A stretch of DNA of 64,000 nt, taken from positions 94,047 through 158,046 of the forward strand of contig NZ_BDCC01000010.1 in the NCBI RefSeq assembly GCF_001613305.1, written 5' to 3'. This DNA comes from Nocardia vaccinii NBRC 15922. GTDB taxonomy: Bacteria > Actinomycetota > Actinomycetes > Mycobacteriales > Mycobacteriaceae. Numbering within the stretch: the stretch's first letter is position 1; every line of letters starts with the position of its first letter. The translations under genes and the position numbers were made by a program. This document shows, piece after piece, positions 45,323-54,290 of the stretch. The notes below the pieces were generated by a model that did no database searches, was not told the origin of the DNA, and saw only the letters and a program-made list of their open reading frames with translations.

Positions 45323-46309
45323 ATGAGATTTGCACTTTCTCCCGAACAGCGCGACTTCGCCGACAGTCTGCGCAAGATGAGCGATGCGGCCGGAACGCCC
45401 GGCATCATCCGCGCCTGGGGCGGCGGCGACCAGCACGGCGGGCGCGGACTGATCCGCCAGCTCGCCGGCGCGGGCGCCCTCGGCCTGGCGATCGACGAGG
45501 CGTACGACGGTATGGGCGCGGAGACGATCGACTCCGTGGTCGCCTTCACCGAATTCGGCCGCGCCGCCGTGCCCGGCCCGCTGGTGGAGACCGCTGCCGC
45601 GATACCCGCACTGCTGCAAGCGCTTCCGGACAGCGTGCCGGCCGGACGCTGGCTCGGCGCGTTCGCCGAGGGAAGCTCCCTGGGCACCCTCGCGCTGTCC
45701 CCCGATCAGCCCGCGGTGGATGCCGATGCCGCCGAGGTGATCCTGCTCGTCGACGGCGACCGGCTGTACACCGCGCGACGCACGGCGAGCATCCGGTCCG
45801 TCGACCGGGCCCGCCGGTTGTTCTCCGTCTCTCCCGACGAGCTTCTCGCCGAAGGTGATTCGGTGCGCGCGGCGGCCGCGACGGCATTCGACGCCGGTGT
45901 CCTGGCGACCGCCGCGGTGCTGCTCGGCGCGGGCCGGGCACTGCTGGATACCAGCGTCGCGTACGTCAAGCAGCGGCATCAGTTCGGCAAGCCGATCGGC
46001 CAATACCAGGCGATCAAACACCACCTAGCCAATGCCCTGATCGGCCTCGAAATGGCCCAGCCGCTGCTGTATCGCGCCGCCCTCGAACCCAACTCCCGCG
46101 ACATCTCGGCGGCCAAGATCGCCTGCGCCGACGCCGCCTACCGCACCGCGCGCATCGCCCTGCAGGTCCACGGCGCGATCGGCTATACCGCCGAATTCGA
46201 CCTGTCGCTATGGCTCGCCAAGGTTACCGCGTTGCAATCTGCTTGGGGCACAGTCGATTTCCATCGTTCGCGAGTGGCCGCCGCCCTGCGCGATCCGGAT
46301 GCCGCATGA
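45323..46309 (+). CDS. fadE32: Acyl-CoA dehydrogenase subunit FadE32
   Basis: A 328-residue, short acyl-CoA dehydrogenase-fold protein starting MRFALSPEQRDFADSLRKM. It has DEAYDGMGAETIDSVV, LDTSVAYVKQRHQFGKPIGQ, and YQAIKHHLANALIGLE. The usual C-terminal GTNEIQ motif is replaced by HGAIGYTAEFDLSLWLAKV, as in FadE32-like partner subunits. It lies 28 bases after fadE31 and 34 before fadE33. The family as known works as alpha/beta heteromers, so FadE32 is probably a partner of FadE31 or FadE33. Confidence 0.85.
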   Translation: MRFALSPEQRDFADSLRKMSDAAGTPGIIRAWGGGDQHGGRGLIRQLAGAGALGLAIDEAYDGMGAETIDSVVAFTEFGRAAVPGPLVETAAAIPALLQALPDSVPAGRWLGAFAEGSSLGTLALSPDQPAVDADAAEVILLVDGDRLYTARRTASIRSVDRARRLFSVSPDELLAEGDSVRAAAATAFDAGVLATAAVLLGAGRALLDTSVAYVKQRHQFGKPIGQYQAIKHHLANALIGLEMAQPLLYRAALEPNSRDISAAKIACADAAYRTARIALQVHGAIGYTAEFDLSLWLAKVTALQSAWGTVDFHRSRVAAALRDPDAA

Positions 46310-46343
46310 GCGTCTCCCCCGCCGAGAACACAGGAGGAACACC

Positions 46344-47393
46344 GTGAGCAGCACGGCCGAACTGCAGGAACTGGTGAGCACCGTGCGCGCGGTGCTGACC
46401 AAGCACGGTGATCGCGCTGTGCTGCGCCGGGCGATCGACAGTGAGGCCGGTTACGACCCGGCGCTGTGGGCGCTGCTGTGTGAGCAGGTCGGGGTGGCCG
46501 CGCTGGCCGTTCCGGAGGAGTACGGCGGGATCGGGGCCGGCTTGGTCGAGGCGCTCACGGTGGTCGAGGAACTCGGCCGCACTCTGCACACGCCGCCGAT
46601 GCTCGGCTCCGCGGTGCTGGGCGTGCAGGCGCTGTTGCTCGCGGGCGATACCGAGGCGTGCGAGCGGCTGTTGCCCGACGTCGCCGAGGGCGCCCGCACA
46701 CTCGGGGTCTGCTGGGCGAGCGCGGCGGGCTGGGATGAGCCTGGAGTTCGCGTCGAAGACGGAAAGCTCACCGGCACAGCACATTACGTACTCGACGGCG
46801 AGACCGCCGACACCCTGATCGTGGTCACCTCCGACGGCCTGTACGAAATCGACGCCGCCGCAACCGAACTCACCCGCACCGCCGCACCGGTGATGGACCC
46901 GACCCGCCGCCTGACCGAGATCACCTTCACCGCCGCACCCGCGCACGCTCTGGGCGGCGATGCGGCTGCGATCACTCGCTTGCGCGAAATCGCCTGGGCC
47001 GCAATCGCGGCCGAACAGGTCGGCGCTGCCGATGCCTGCTTGCAGATGACGGTCGAATACAGCAAGTCCCGGGTGCAGTTCGGCCGCCCGATCGGCAGTT
47101 TCCAGGCTCTCAAGCACCGTATGGCCGATATGTACGTGCTGGTGGAATCGGCCCGGTCGGTCGCCTACGCCGTCATCGCGGATCTCGCCGAGGGCGCCGC
47201 CGATCCGCTGGACATCGCGGCCGCCCGCATCCACTGCTCGCACGCCTTCTCCGCGATCGTCGGCGAGACCGTGCAGATGCACGGCGGCATAGCCATCACC
47301 TGGGAGCACGAGGCGCACCTGTATTTCAAGCGCGCCCACGGTGACGCCCAATTGTTCGGTCATCCCGCGCGTCCCCTGGCCCGCCCGGTCTAG
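46344..47393 (+). CDS. fadE33: Acyl-CoA dehydrogenase subunit FadE33
   Basis: The 349-residue protein has VPEEYGGIGAGLVEALTVVE, LGVCWASAAGWDEPG, YSKSRVQFGRPIGSFQALKH and HGGIAITWEHEAHLYFKRAHG, like FadE33 (Rv3564). It is the last gene of the operon from fadD3, closed by a strong hairpin at 47407. The GTG at 46344 has AGGAGGAAC upstream and was chosen over the ORF's ATG-like position at 46299, which would overlap the fadE32 stop. Confidence 0.85.
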   Translation: MSSTAELQELVSTVRAVLTKHGDRAVLRRAIDSEAGYDPALWALLCEQVGVAALAVPEEYGGIGAGLVEALTVVEELGRTLHTPPMLGSAVLGVQALLLAGDTEACERLLPDVAEGARTLGVCWASAAGWDEPGVRVEDGKLTGTAHYVLDGETADTLIVVTSDGLYEIDAAATELTRTAAPVMDPTRRLTEITFTAAPAHALGGDAAAITRLREIAWAAIAAEQVGAADACLQMTVEYSKSRVQFGRPIGSFQALKHRMADMYVLVESARSVAYAVIADLAEGAADPLDIAAARIHCSHAFSAIVGETVQMHGGIAITWEHEAHLYFKRAHGDAQLFGHPARPLARPV

Positions 47394-47406
47394 TCCGGAC
47401 CCGAGA

Positions 47407-47436
47407 CGAGGGGTGGACCCGCGGGTCCACCCCTCG
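47407..47436 (+). terminator. Hairpin after fadE33
   Basis: A perfect 30-nt palindrome (left half CGAGGGGTGGACCCG) forms a 13-bp stem with a 4-nt loop, 14 bases after the fadE33 stop. It is followed by TTCGTTCG, without a pure T run. Confidence 0.75.
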
Positions 47437-47521
47437 TTCGTTCGAGAGAAGCTGCCGTCCGCATCAGCGGCAGGATGAGGCTGCGGGGCCGCTCTTCACC
47501 ACGGACCCCGGCTCCTGCGCA

Positions 47522-47881
47522 TCAGGCTTGCGGCTGGGCCCCGCGCGTCGTCACGGCGCGGGTCTTTCCGGGTGTGGCGCCGTCGAGATCCCGTCGCGTG
47601 GCATCGATCTCACGCCGCGACCGGCGCAGCTCGCGGCGGGTCGCCCAGTGGCGGCGGGTCGTGGTCAGGGTCCCCACCAGCAGCAGCGCCACACCGATCG
47701 CGGCGACCGCGCCGACGACGATGCCCGCGGCGAACACCTCGCCGGCCGAGCCGGTGTAGTGCTGGTTGAAGATGTTGAAATCTGTTGTCAGAAGATGACT
47801 TTGGCCGATGTTTCCGGTCACTGCCGCGACTCCGGCGACCACGGCAGCAATCAATACGATCAATCCGACGAGTGCAATCAT
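47522..47881 (-). CDS. Small two-helix membrane protein
   Basis: A 119-residue protein with a membrane segment at the start (MIALVGLIVLIAAVVAGVAA) and another near residues 48-70 (VFAAGIVVGAVAAIGVALLL). A highly basic C-terminal tail (TRRHWATRRELRRSRREIDA) would face the cytoplasm. This form is common in mycolata and its role is unknown. The ATG at 47881 was chosen because the preceding frame lacks a plausible start; the frame upstream is unlike protein. Confidence 0.65.
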   Translation of the reverse strand: MIALVGLIVLIAAVVAGVAAVTGNIGQSHLLTTDFNIFNQHYTGSAGEVFAAGIVVGAVAAIGVALLLVGTLTTTRRHWATRRELRRSRREIDATRRDLDGATPGKTRAVTTRGAQPQA

Positions 47882-48284
47882 GGTGTATCCCAACGTTGTT
47901 GGTTGCAATGAATTCGCAATTCCCGAGCATCCCGCGTTCAAACAAGGTGCGCCGATCGAGCTGTGCGGCACACTCACCCCACCGATCGCGACGCCAGGCG
48001 TCACGCAGGACGGCGAGCGGGTGAAACACGGGTCTCACCTGGGTGAACCAGCCGGACCGGGGAGGCGCCGCACCGACGTGCGGACAATCAACCCGGACCT
48101 GAGCCCGGGTGTATCGCCCACTGGACACCACGACCAGCCTTCGCCGGCTGCCGCACACGAGGTGCCGATCGCGCCCTCGCCGAACGGTCGCCGCCCCCGC
48201 GCCCGCGTCCACCCGATCCCCATATCCCGGAGGCCCGAACCGCGGGCCTCGAGCCTTGAAATCCCGAACCGTCGGGTTGCCCGC

Positions 48285-48424
48285 CCGAGCACCGAGCACC
48301 GAGCACCGAGCACCGAGCACCGAGCACCGAGCACCGAGCACCGAGCACCGAGCACCGAGCACCGAGCACCGAGCACCGAGCACCGAGCACCGAGCACCGA
48401 GCACCGAGCACCGAGCACCGAGCA
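48285..48424. repeat. Tandem heptamer repeat, 20 copies of CCGAGCA
   Basis: Exactly 140 bases made of 20 identical units of CCGAGCA, with no interruption. A seven-base unit reads all three frames as the same peptide (such as STEHRAP), so it is not evidence of coding. It lies between the membrane protein (start 47881) and the MarR gene (start 48535). Confidence 0.95.
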
Positions 48425-48496
48425 GGGTATATGCAGCCCAGGAGGGGGAGCGACACCGCGCCAGTGGGTGAACTCACAGCATTTTGCATAGCCAAC

Positions 48497-48524
48497 CTAT
48501 GTACATAGATAGTTAGCCTATGTA
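48497..48524. promoter_or_regulatory. Probable MarR operator region
   Basis: CTATGTACATAG (48497-48508) is a perfect 12-bp palindrome, and its half CCTATGTA recurs at 48517-48524, just upstream of the MarR gene at 48535. It is a good candidate for autoregulation. Confidence 0.6.
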
Positions 48525-48534
48525 ATTTAGTACT

Positions 48535-48993
48535 GTGCAGTTGAACCAGGCAGTCGAATCCGAATCCCCCGCCCGCCGGGAGGAGCACACGGTCGACATC
48601 GTGGTCGCCGTGGCGCAGCTGACCCGGCTGGCCCGCGCGCTCCGCAAGGACGATCTACCGCACGCGATGCTGCGTGCGCTCTCGGTCCTGGACGAGCGGG
48701 GCGCCCTGCGGGTCAGCGAGTTCGCCCGGATCGACGGCTGTTCACAGCCGACGGCAACGGCGCTGATCGGCAGGATGGCGAAAGCCGGATTGGTCAGCCG
48801 CACAGCAGATCCCGGCGACTCCAGAGCAGTGGTCGTCGCGCTGACGCCGGCGGGACGCGACCGATTGGCCGTGTCCCGCCGCGCGATCGGCACCGCCCTC
48901 ACGGCACGATTGCCCGGCTTCGACGCGGCCCGGCTCGCCCACCTGCGCGGCGAGCTCGACGAGCTGCTCGAGGCCCTGAAATCGGCCGCGTAA
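48535..48993 (+). CDS. MarR-family regulator
   Basis: A 152-residue MarR-type protein: helix-turn-helix LRVSEFARIDGCSQPTATALIGRM (residues about 60-83; region), then GLVSRTADPGDSRAVVVALTPAGRDRL. The GTG at 48535 begins the protein. The MFS gene follows 27 bases later on the same strand, so it is probably the repressor of that transporter. Confidence 0.85.
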   Translation: MQLNQAVESESPARREEHTVDIVVAVAQLTRLARALRKDDLPHAMLRALSVLDERGALRVSEFARIDGCSQPTATALIGRMAKAGLVSRTADPGDSRAVVVALTPAGRDRLAVSRRAIGTALTARLPGFDAARLAHLRGELDELLEALKSAA

Positions 48994-49020
48994 CAAGCAG
49001 ATCACCCAGGAGCGTCTCTG

Positions 49021-50286
49021 ATGAGCAGCACTGTGTCTCCGCGCGCCGACACCGCCGCCGCACCGGACACCACCCACCCCACCCGGGCGAAACAGCCCAA
49101 ATCCGTCTGGGCCGTCGCGTTCGCCTCGGTCATCGCCTTCATGGGCATCGGCCTGGTCGATCCGATCTTGAAACCGATCGGCGAACAGCTGCACGCATCC
49201 ACCTCGCAGGTGACGTTGCTGTTCACCAGCTACATGCTGGTGACCGGCGTGGCCATGCTGATCACGGGCATGGTGTCCAGTCGCTTCGGCGCGAAGAAGA
49301 CCCTGCTGGCGGGCCTGGCGATCATCGTCGTATTCGCCGCGCTGGCCGGTAGTTCCAGCACCGTCGGGCAGATCGTGGGCTTCCGCGCCGGCTGGGGCCT
49401 GGGCAACGCGCTGTTCATCGCGACCGCACTGGCCACCATCGTGGGCGCGGCGACCGGCGGGGTCGCCCGCGCGATCATCCTCTACGAGGCCGCCCTGGGC
49501 ATCGGCATCGCGGCCGGGCCGCTGGTGGGCGGCGTACTCGGCGGGATCAGCTGGCGCGCACCGTTCTTCGGCGTCTCGGTGCTGATGGCCGTGGCCTTCA
49601 TCGCCATCGTCGCCCTGCTCCCACAGGCAACGAAACCGGCACGGCACACCTCGATCACCGCGCCCTTCAAGGCATTACGGCACCGCGGCCTGCTGCTGGT
49701 GAGCATCACCGCGCTGCTGTACAACTACGGCTTCTTCACCCTGCTCGCCTACACCCCGTTCCCGCTGAACATGGGCACCTACTCGATCGGGTTCATCTTC
49801 TTCGGCTGGGGTCTGATGCTCGCGCTGGCCTCGGTATTCCTCGCGCCGAAACTGCAACGCCGGTTCGGCACCGTGCCGATGATCGCGCTGGCGCTGACCT
49901 CGTTCGCCGCGGATCTCGCGGTGATGGCGATCTTCGCCGACCAGAGGGTCGTGCTGATCGTCGGCACCGTCCTGGCCGGACTGTTCCTGGGCGTGAACAA
50001 CACCCTCATCACCGAGGCCGTGATGATCTCGGCGCCGGTGGAGCGTTCGACCGCCTCGGCCGCGTACAGCTTCGTCCGGTTCGTCGGCGGCGCCGCGGCG
50101 CCCTACCTGGCCGGCAAGCTCGGCGAGGAACATATGGCCCTGCCGTTCTGGGTCGGCGCGGCATGCACCGCGGTCGGTGTGATCGTTCTATTGGCCGGAC
50201 GTTCGCACCTGGCCCACGTGGACGATCACGATCCCGAGCCGCACAGCGTCGAGGAAGCGCAGGCGATCAGCGCCGGGGAGGATTGA
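49021..50286 (+). CDS. Major facilitator superfamily transporter
   Basis: A 421-residue protein with about 12 membrane segments. After a hydrophilic head it starts with SVWAVAFASVIAFMGIGLVD. The family motif appears in the loop between helices 2 and 3 (SSRFGAKKTLLAGL), and the sequence continues with RAGWGLGNALFIATALATIV and similar helices. It is likely a drug/H+ antiporter. It is co-transcribed with the MarR gene, the usual arrangement for an efflux pump under substrate control. The tail is acidic (DDHDPEPHSVEEAQAIS). Confidence 0.88.
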   Translation: MSSTVSPRADTAAAPDTTHPTRAKQPKSVWAVAFASVIAFMGIGLVDPILKPIGEQLHASTSQVTLLFTSYMLVTGVAMLITGMVSSRFGAKKTLLAGLAIIVVFAALAGSSSTVGQIVGFRAGWGLGNALFIATALATIVGAATGGVARAIILYEAALGIGIAAGPLVGGVLGGISWRAPFFGVSVLMAVAFIAIVALLPQATKPARHTSITAPFKALRHRGLLLVSITALLYNYGFFTLLAYTPFPLNMGTYSIGFIFFGWGLMLALASVFLAPKLQRRFGTVPMIALALTSFAADLAVMAIFADQRVVLIVGTVLAGLFLGVNNTLITEAVMISAPVERSTASAAYSFVRFVGGAAAPYLAGKLGEEHMALPFWVGAACTAVGVIVLLAGRSHLAHVDDHDPEPHSVEEAQAISAGED

Positions 50287-50541
50287 TCGCGGTTTATTCG
50301 TGAGGTGCGAATCCGTGGGCCGCTCCGAGCCGGAGCGGCCCACAGCGAATTCATGGCACATTTGCGACAACTGCCGGAAGGGAACGTCGATTGCCCGGTC
50401 CCTGATTCGGACATCGTGTGATCACCAATTTACATGCGGCCGATTTCCACATAGTGTGAGCGCAATGTCGAACGGGGCGTTGTTTTTTCGACGCTCTCTT
50501 TCGCCATGACCCGACACTATTGCGCTGATGAAGGAATCCTC

Positions 50542-51096
50542 GTGTCAGTTTCGATCCAGACCCTCGGCCGCAGCGTGGCCCTCGCCGTCCTCACCGCGGG
50601 CGCGGTGATCATCGGTTCCAGCACCTCGGGCGCAGCCCCGGTCAAGCAGCCGCAGAACGTCGAGACCCAGCTGGTCTCCGCCACGAACGACACCTCGGCG
50701 CACACCATCACCGCGACGCTCCCCACGGGCCGTTTCGTCAACAACGCGACCACCCACACGATCGACATCACCGATGCCGCGGGTAAGACCACCGAGTCCA
50801 TCCCGATGACCCTGAAGGGCAAGGCCGTTCCGGTCGCGGCCACCATCAGCAACAACGGCCGCTCGATGACCCTGAAGCAGATCGGCTTCACCGACACCGG
50901 CAACCAGCTCATCAACCAGTGGGTCTGGGGCGTGCAGCACGGCGGCGCGGTCGGCGCGATCATCGGCTGCCTGCTGGGCTTCTGGTTCTTCGTCCTGCCC
51001 GGTTGCGCGCTCGGCGCGGCCATCGGCGGCGCGATCGGCAGCCCGAACAACGCCCAGATCAACGCCACCTTCTTCCGCCTGATCACCGGTAACTGA
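50542..51096 (+). CDS. Secreted protein with Gly-rich hydrophobic C-terminus
   Basis: A 184-residue protein. A signal peptide (SVALAVLTAGAVIIGSSTSG, cleavage near residue 32) precedes a beta-rich domain (ETQLVSATNDTSAHTITATL, TTHTIDITDAAGKTTESI) and a Gly-rich hydrophobic hairpin (GAIIGCLLGFWFFVLPGCAL, then GAAIGGAIGS). Similar proteins are common in Nocardia; role unknown. The GTG at 50542 has AAGGAATCC upstream. Confidence 0.65.
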   Translation: MSVSIQTLGRSVALAVLTAGAVIIGSSTSGAAPVKQPQNVETQLVSATNDTSAHTITATLPTGRFVNNATTHTIDITDAAGKTTESIPMTLKGKAVPVAATISNNGRSMTLKQIGFTDTGNQLINQWVWGVQHGGAVGAIIGCLLGFWFFVLPGCALGAAIGGAIGSPNNAQINATFFRLITGN

Positions 51097-51236
51097 TCCG
51101 GTAGCTCGCGGCGCGGCCGTCGCGGCATCTCCACTCGAGATGCCGCGGCGGCCGTTCTCGTTTCCGCGCGAGCCGGCCGCCGAACCGCCGCCGAGACCCC
51201 GGAGAACGTCACCTCGCGGGCGTACCTTGGGCGGGT

Positions 51237-51989
51237 ATGAGCGAGACGAATCGGGGCCGGGTCAGGATCGAGCCCGGACACAAGCGTGTGCGCGCCTACG
51301 CCGCCGGCCGGCTCATCGCCGACACCATTCATCCCACCCTGGTCTGGGAGAGTCCGTACTACCCCGCCTACTACGTGCCGCTCAGCGATGTGCGCGCCGA
51401 GTTGAAGGCAACCGGCCGAACTCGGCACTCCCCCAGCCGCGGCGAGGGGCAGGTGCACGATGCCGTCGTCGACGGCATCGTCAAATCCGCTGCGGCACTA
51501 CGCTATCCGGATTCTCCGATCCCGGAACTGCGGGATCTGGTCCGCCTCGAGTGGAATGCGATGGACGAATGGTTCGAGGAGGACGAACCGGTCTATTTCC
51601 ACCCGCGCAACCCCTACACCCGCGTGGACATCCTGAGCAGTTCCCGGCACGTGCGGGTCGTCGTGGACGGGGTCACCGTGGCCGATTCGCACTGTCCGCA
51701 CATCCTGTTCGAGACCGGCCTCCCGCCGCGCTACTACCTGCCCCTCACCGACACCCGCCAGGACCTGCTCACCCCCTCGGACACGCAGACCCATTGCCCT
51801 TACAAGGGCACCGCCGGTTATTTCGATCTCGAAATCGACGGTACCGAGCACAAAGACCTGGTCTGGATCTACCGAACCCCGCTGCCGGAAAGCCAGAAAA
51901 TAACCGGCCTGGCCTGCTTCTACAACGAGAAAGTCGACATCTACCTCGACGGTGAACTCCAACCCCGCCCGAAGTCGCCCTTCGCCTGA
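51237..51989 (+). CDS. DUF427-domain protein, two repeats
   Basis: The 250-residue protein has two DUF427 (NTP_transf_9-like beta) domains. The first is around RVRAYAAGRLIADTIHPTLVWES and PAYYVPLSD (regions). The second is around RVVVDGVTVADSHCPHILFETG, RYYLPLTDTRQDLL, and then CPYKGTAGYFDLEI-D with WIYRTPLPESQKITGLACFY, DIYLDGEL. Function is unknown in this family. It stands as a single gene between the secreted protein and a tautomerase. Confidence 0.8.
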   Translation: MSETNRGRVRIEPGHKRVRAYAAGRLIADTIHPTLVWESPYYPAYYVPLSDVRAELKATGRTRHSPSRGEGQVHDAVVDGIVKSAAALRYPDSPIPELRDLVRLEWNAMDEWFEEDEPVYFHPRNPYTRVDILSSSRHVRVVVDGVTVADSHCPHILFETGLPPRYYLPLTDTRQDLLTPSDTQTHCPYKGTAGYFDLEIDGTEHKDLVWIYRTPLPESQKITGLACFYNEKVDIYLDGELQPRPKSPFA

Positions 51990-52108
51990 ACGAACCCGGG
52001 CCTCCAGCTACCGGGCACGACGGCCGAGCGGGCCGTCCGAGTGAAACCGAAACGCACGACGCGGCGGCGGCATCGCGCTGGATGCCGCCGACCGTTCCGG
52101 GTCGTGGA

Positions 52109-52534
52109 TCAGGCTTCCGGTATCGGTGAATTCGCCGCCGCCCATGCCTTTTCGTTATCGCTGCCCGCCGCGGGCGGCCACAGACCCTCGATCATCCACA
52201 GATCGCGCGAACTCTCCTCGATATGAAATTCCCAGTGCAGCCCACGTTCTCGGGTGTACGGGAGAGTGATCGCATTGACGCCCTCGGTCATTCGCTTTCG
52301 CCGCTGCGGATCATCGATATGCCGAGCCAGATGCGCAACGACGATACGCACGGTGTCCGACGACGGAACGCCGCCGACGAAGAAGTCGGACTCCGCCAGT
52401 TCGTGGAATTGGACGACCACGTAGAACGCGGGCAGACCGACGTCGGTGTAATACCTGGTGATATCGGCGGCGAAATCGCGCTTGTCCTGCTCGGAGTAGA
52501 CGCCGACGGGATGGTGGATGTGCCACAGCGGCAT
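52109..52534 (-). CDS. Tautomerase-family protein
   Basis: A 141-residue tautomerase-superfamily protein of the cis-CaaD/Tautomerase_3-like type. It has the catalytic Pro after the initiator Met (MPLWHIHHP), DITRYYTDVGLPAFYVVVQF, SSDTVRIVVAHLARHI and REHWEFHIEES-like C-terminal parts (region). The ATG at 52534 was chosen so that Pro-1 is conserved; 52579 would hide it. It lies 37 bases after an SDR on the same strand. Substrate unknown. Confidence 0.75.
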   Translation of the reverse strand: MPLWHIHHPVGVYSEQDKRDFAADITRYYTDVGLPAFYVVVQFHELAESDFFVGGVPSSDTVRIVVAHLARHIDDPQRRKRMTEGVNAITLPYTRERGLHWEFHIEESSRDLWMIEGLWPPAAGSDNEKAWAAANSPIPEA

Positions 52535-52571
52535 GGTTCGAATCCTTACGGTCGGAAGGGTCCGGCGGCAT

Positions 52572-53273
52572 TCAGCCACCGATCGGCAGTGCGAGGTTTT
52601 CCACGGGACCGGAGAGCGCGGCCTTGACGCGCCTGCTCAGGTCGTCGACCGGCACCTCGTCCTCACCCCTCTCCAGGCCGTCCGCAACGGCCTGGGCAAC
52701 GTGCCGAGGACTGAGCTTCTCGCCCCGCATCGTCTTGACCATGTCCGTATCGGCGAATCCCAGATGCACACCGACCACCTGGGTGTGCTGCGCGGCCAGT
52801 TCGGTACGCAGCGAATTGGTCAGCGACCAGAACGCCGCCTTGGACGCGCCGTAGGCCGCCGCGCCGGACCCCCAGGACAGCACCGAGTGGATGTCCACCA
52901 GCGCGCCGCCACCATTGGCCGCCAGGATCGGCGCGAACGCCTGCGCGATCCGCAGCGGCCCGAAGACGTTGGTATCGAAAGTCGCTGCGACATCAGCGAT
53001 CTCGGCGGTGAGCAATGGGGACGGGCGCACGACCCCGGCGTTGTTGATCACGATGTTCACCTCGCTCGCCCGCGCTGCCACAGCCGCGACGGAATCCTGA
53101 TCGGTGACCTCGAGCGCGAGCGGCACGATGCGGGGATCCGCGGCCTCGACCGGATGACGCGCCGTGACATAGACCTTCCGCGCGGCACGGTGTAGCAGTT
53201 CCTCGGCGAATGCGCGGCCCAAGCCGCGCTGACCGCCGGTCACCAGCACAGTAGCCCCTTCGATCCTGGTCAT
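52572..53273 (-). CDS. Short-chain dehydrogenase
   Basis: A 233-residue classical SDR with TGGQRGLG near residue 13, NNAG around 86 and YGASK as the catalytic Tyr-Lys (SWGSGAAAYGASKAAF). It lacks a recognised specific role. It is divergent from a TetR gene at 53400, probably its repressor, and forms an operon with the tautomerase. The ATG at 53273 has AAGGAC upstream. Confidence 0.8.
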   Translation of the reverse strand: MTRIEGATVLVTGGQRGLGRAFAEELLHRAARKVYVTARHPVEAADPRIVPLALEVTDQDSVAAVAARASEVNIVINNAGVVRPSPLLTAEIADVAATFDTNVFGPLRIAQAFAPILAANGGGALVDIHSVLSWGSGAAAYGASKAAFWSLTNSLRTELAAQHTQVVGVHLGFADTDMVKTMRGEKLSPRHVAQAVADGLERGEDEVPVDDLSRRVKAALSGPVENLALPIGG

Positions 53274-53399
53274 GAGGTGTCCTTCCGGTGTGGTTCGGGT
53301 GCGATGAGACCGCACCCACTATGATTTAGATTATTGCCATCATCTATTCTGATGCGCAAGACTGGTGAGGCGATACACAGACCACGGAAAGGGGACGCC

Positions 53400-54032
53400 A
53401 TGCCGCGATCATCGCGAGCGCAGGCCGAGACACACCGCCGCGAGGTCCTGGACGCGGCCTCGGCACTGGTGCGCCGCGACGGGATCGACGGCGTGACGGT
53501 GCCGGAGGTGATGGCCGCGGCGGGACTCACCCACGGCGGTTTCTACCGGCACTTCCGATCCAAGGAAGACCTTGTGGCGCAAGCGTGTTCGGCCGCCTGC
53601 GCGGAGAAGGAACGCGAACGAACGGATCTGCTCGAAGCCGGTCCCGACGAATACGCCGCACGCCGCGCCTTCCTCGAGCGCTATCTGTCTCCCACTCATC
53701 GCGACACCCCCGCACAGGGCTGCGCCATCGCCGCCCTGGCCGGCGACGTGGCCCGCACCGACGTCGGCAGCCCCCTACGCGCGGCATATCTCGAGGGCCT
53801 GCGGCAGATGATCGACGGCCTCGGTCGCATGAATCCGACTGCATCCGAAGACAATCGGGATGTCCTGATCGAAATCGCCGTCATGGCGGGCGCGGTGATG
53901 CTCGCCCGAGCCGCCGCGGGCGACGACCTGTCCGAGCAGATCCTCACCGCGGCCCGCGACTTCCTCGTCACCGGCCGACCCGCCGACCCCGCCCCGACCC
54001 GCCCTTCGCCTGAAACCGGCCCCGCACGCTGA
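53400..54032 (+). CDS. TetR-family regulator
   Basis: The 210-residue protein has an N-terminal TetR HTH: RREVLDAASALVRRDGIDGV, VPEVMAAAGLTHGGFYRHFRSKEDL (residues about 13-60; region). A long ligand domain contains CAIAALAGDVARTD. The G-GFY-HF HTH belongs to the common AcrR/NemR-like class. It is divergent from the SDR/tautomerase operon, with a spacer of 126 bases that is relatively AT-rich and likely carries its operator. Confidence 0.85.
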   Translation: MPRSSRAQAETHRREVLDAASALVRRDGIDGVTVPEVMAAAGLTHGGFYRHFRSKEDLVAQACSAACAEKERERTDLLEAGPDEYAARRAFLERYLSPTHRDTPAQGCAIAALAGDVARTDVGSPLRAAYLEGLRQMIDGLGRMNPTASEDNRDVLIEIAVMAGAVMLARAAAGDDLSEQILTAARDFLVTGRPADPAPTRPSPETGPAR

Positions 54033-54099
54033 CACAGCGGCCCATCGGCCGAACAGATCGTCGCGACCACGGCACCATGGGCCACCACCGGTGAGCGCG

Positions 54100-54290
54100 C
54101 GCAGTCGGCTACGACCCACGACGAGTTCATCGAGCTCACCCCGGCGCACTACGTGCACGATCTGCTGGTGGAGAAGCTGCATGTGTGGGGTCGTGGTCGG
54201 GGACAACTTCACCTTCGGCGAGAAGGCCGCGGGCACCGTGGCGACCATGCGGGAGCTCGGCGCCATCGAAGCCGACCTGCTCGCCTACGA
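54100..54290 (+). pseudogene. Frameshifted fragment of a RibF-like FAD synthetase gene
   Basis: The plus strand reads THDEFIELTPAHYVHDLLVEKL in one frame and then, after a one-base shift near 54190, VVGDNFTFGEKAAGTVATMREL in the next. Together they match the nucleotide-binding region of bifunctional riboflavin kinase/FAD synthetase (RibF). No start and no further domain are present, so it is a relic; its end overlaps the sirtuin stop region. The true ribF would lie elsewhere. Confidence 0.65.

Noticed and set aside
48285..48424. Possible CRISPR array
   Set aside because: The units are directly adjacent heptamers with no spacers, so this is a simple tandem repeat.
48035..48588. Several ORFs encoding SVLGARC or STEHRAP repeats
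   Set aside because: Any uninterrupted seven-base repeat without stops reads open in all frames; the flanks have no family likeness.
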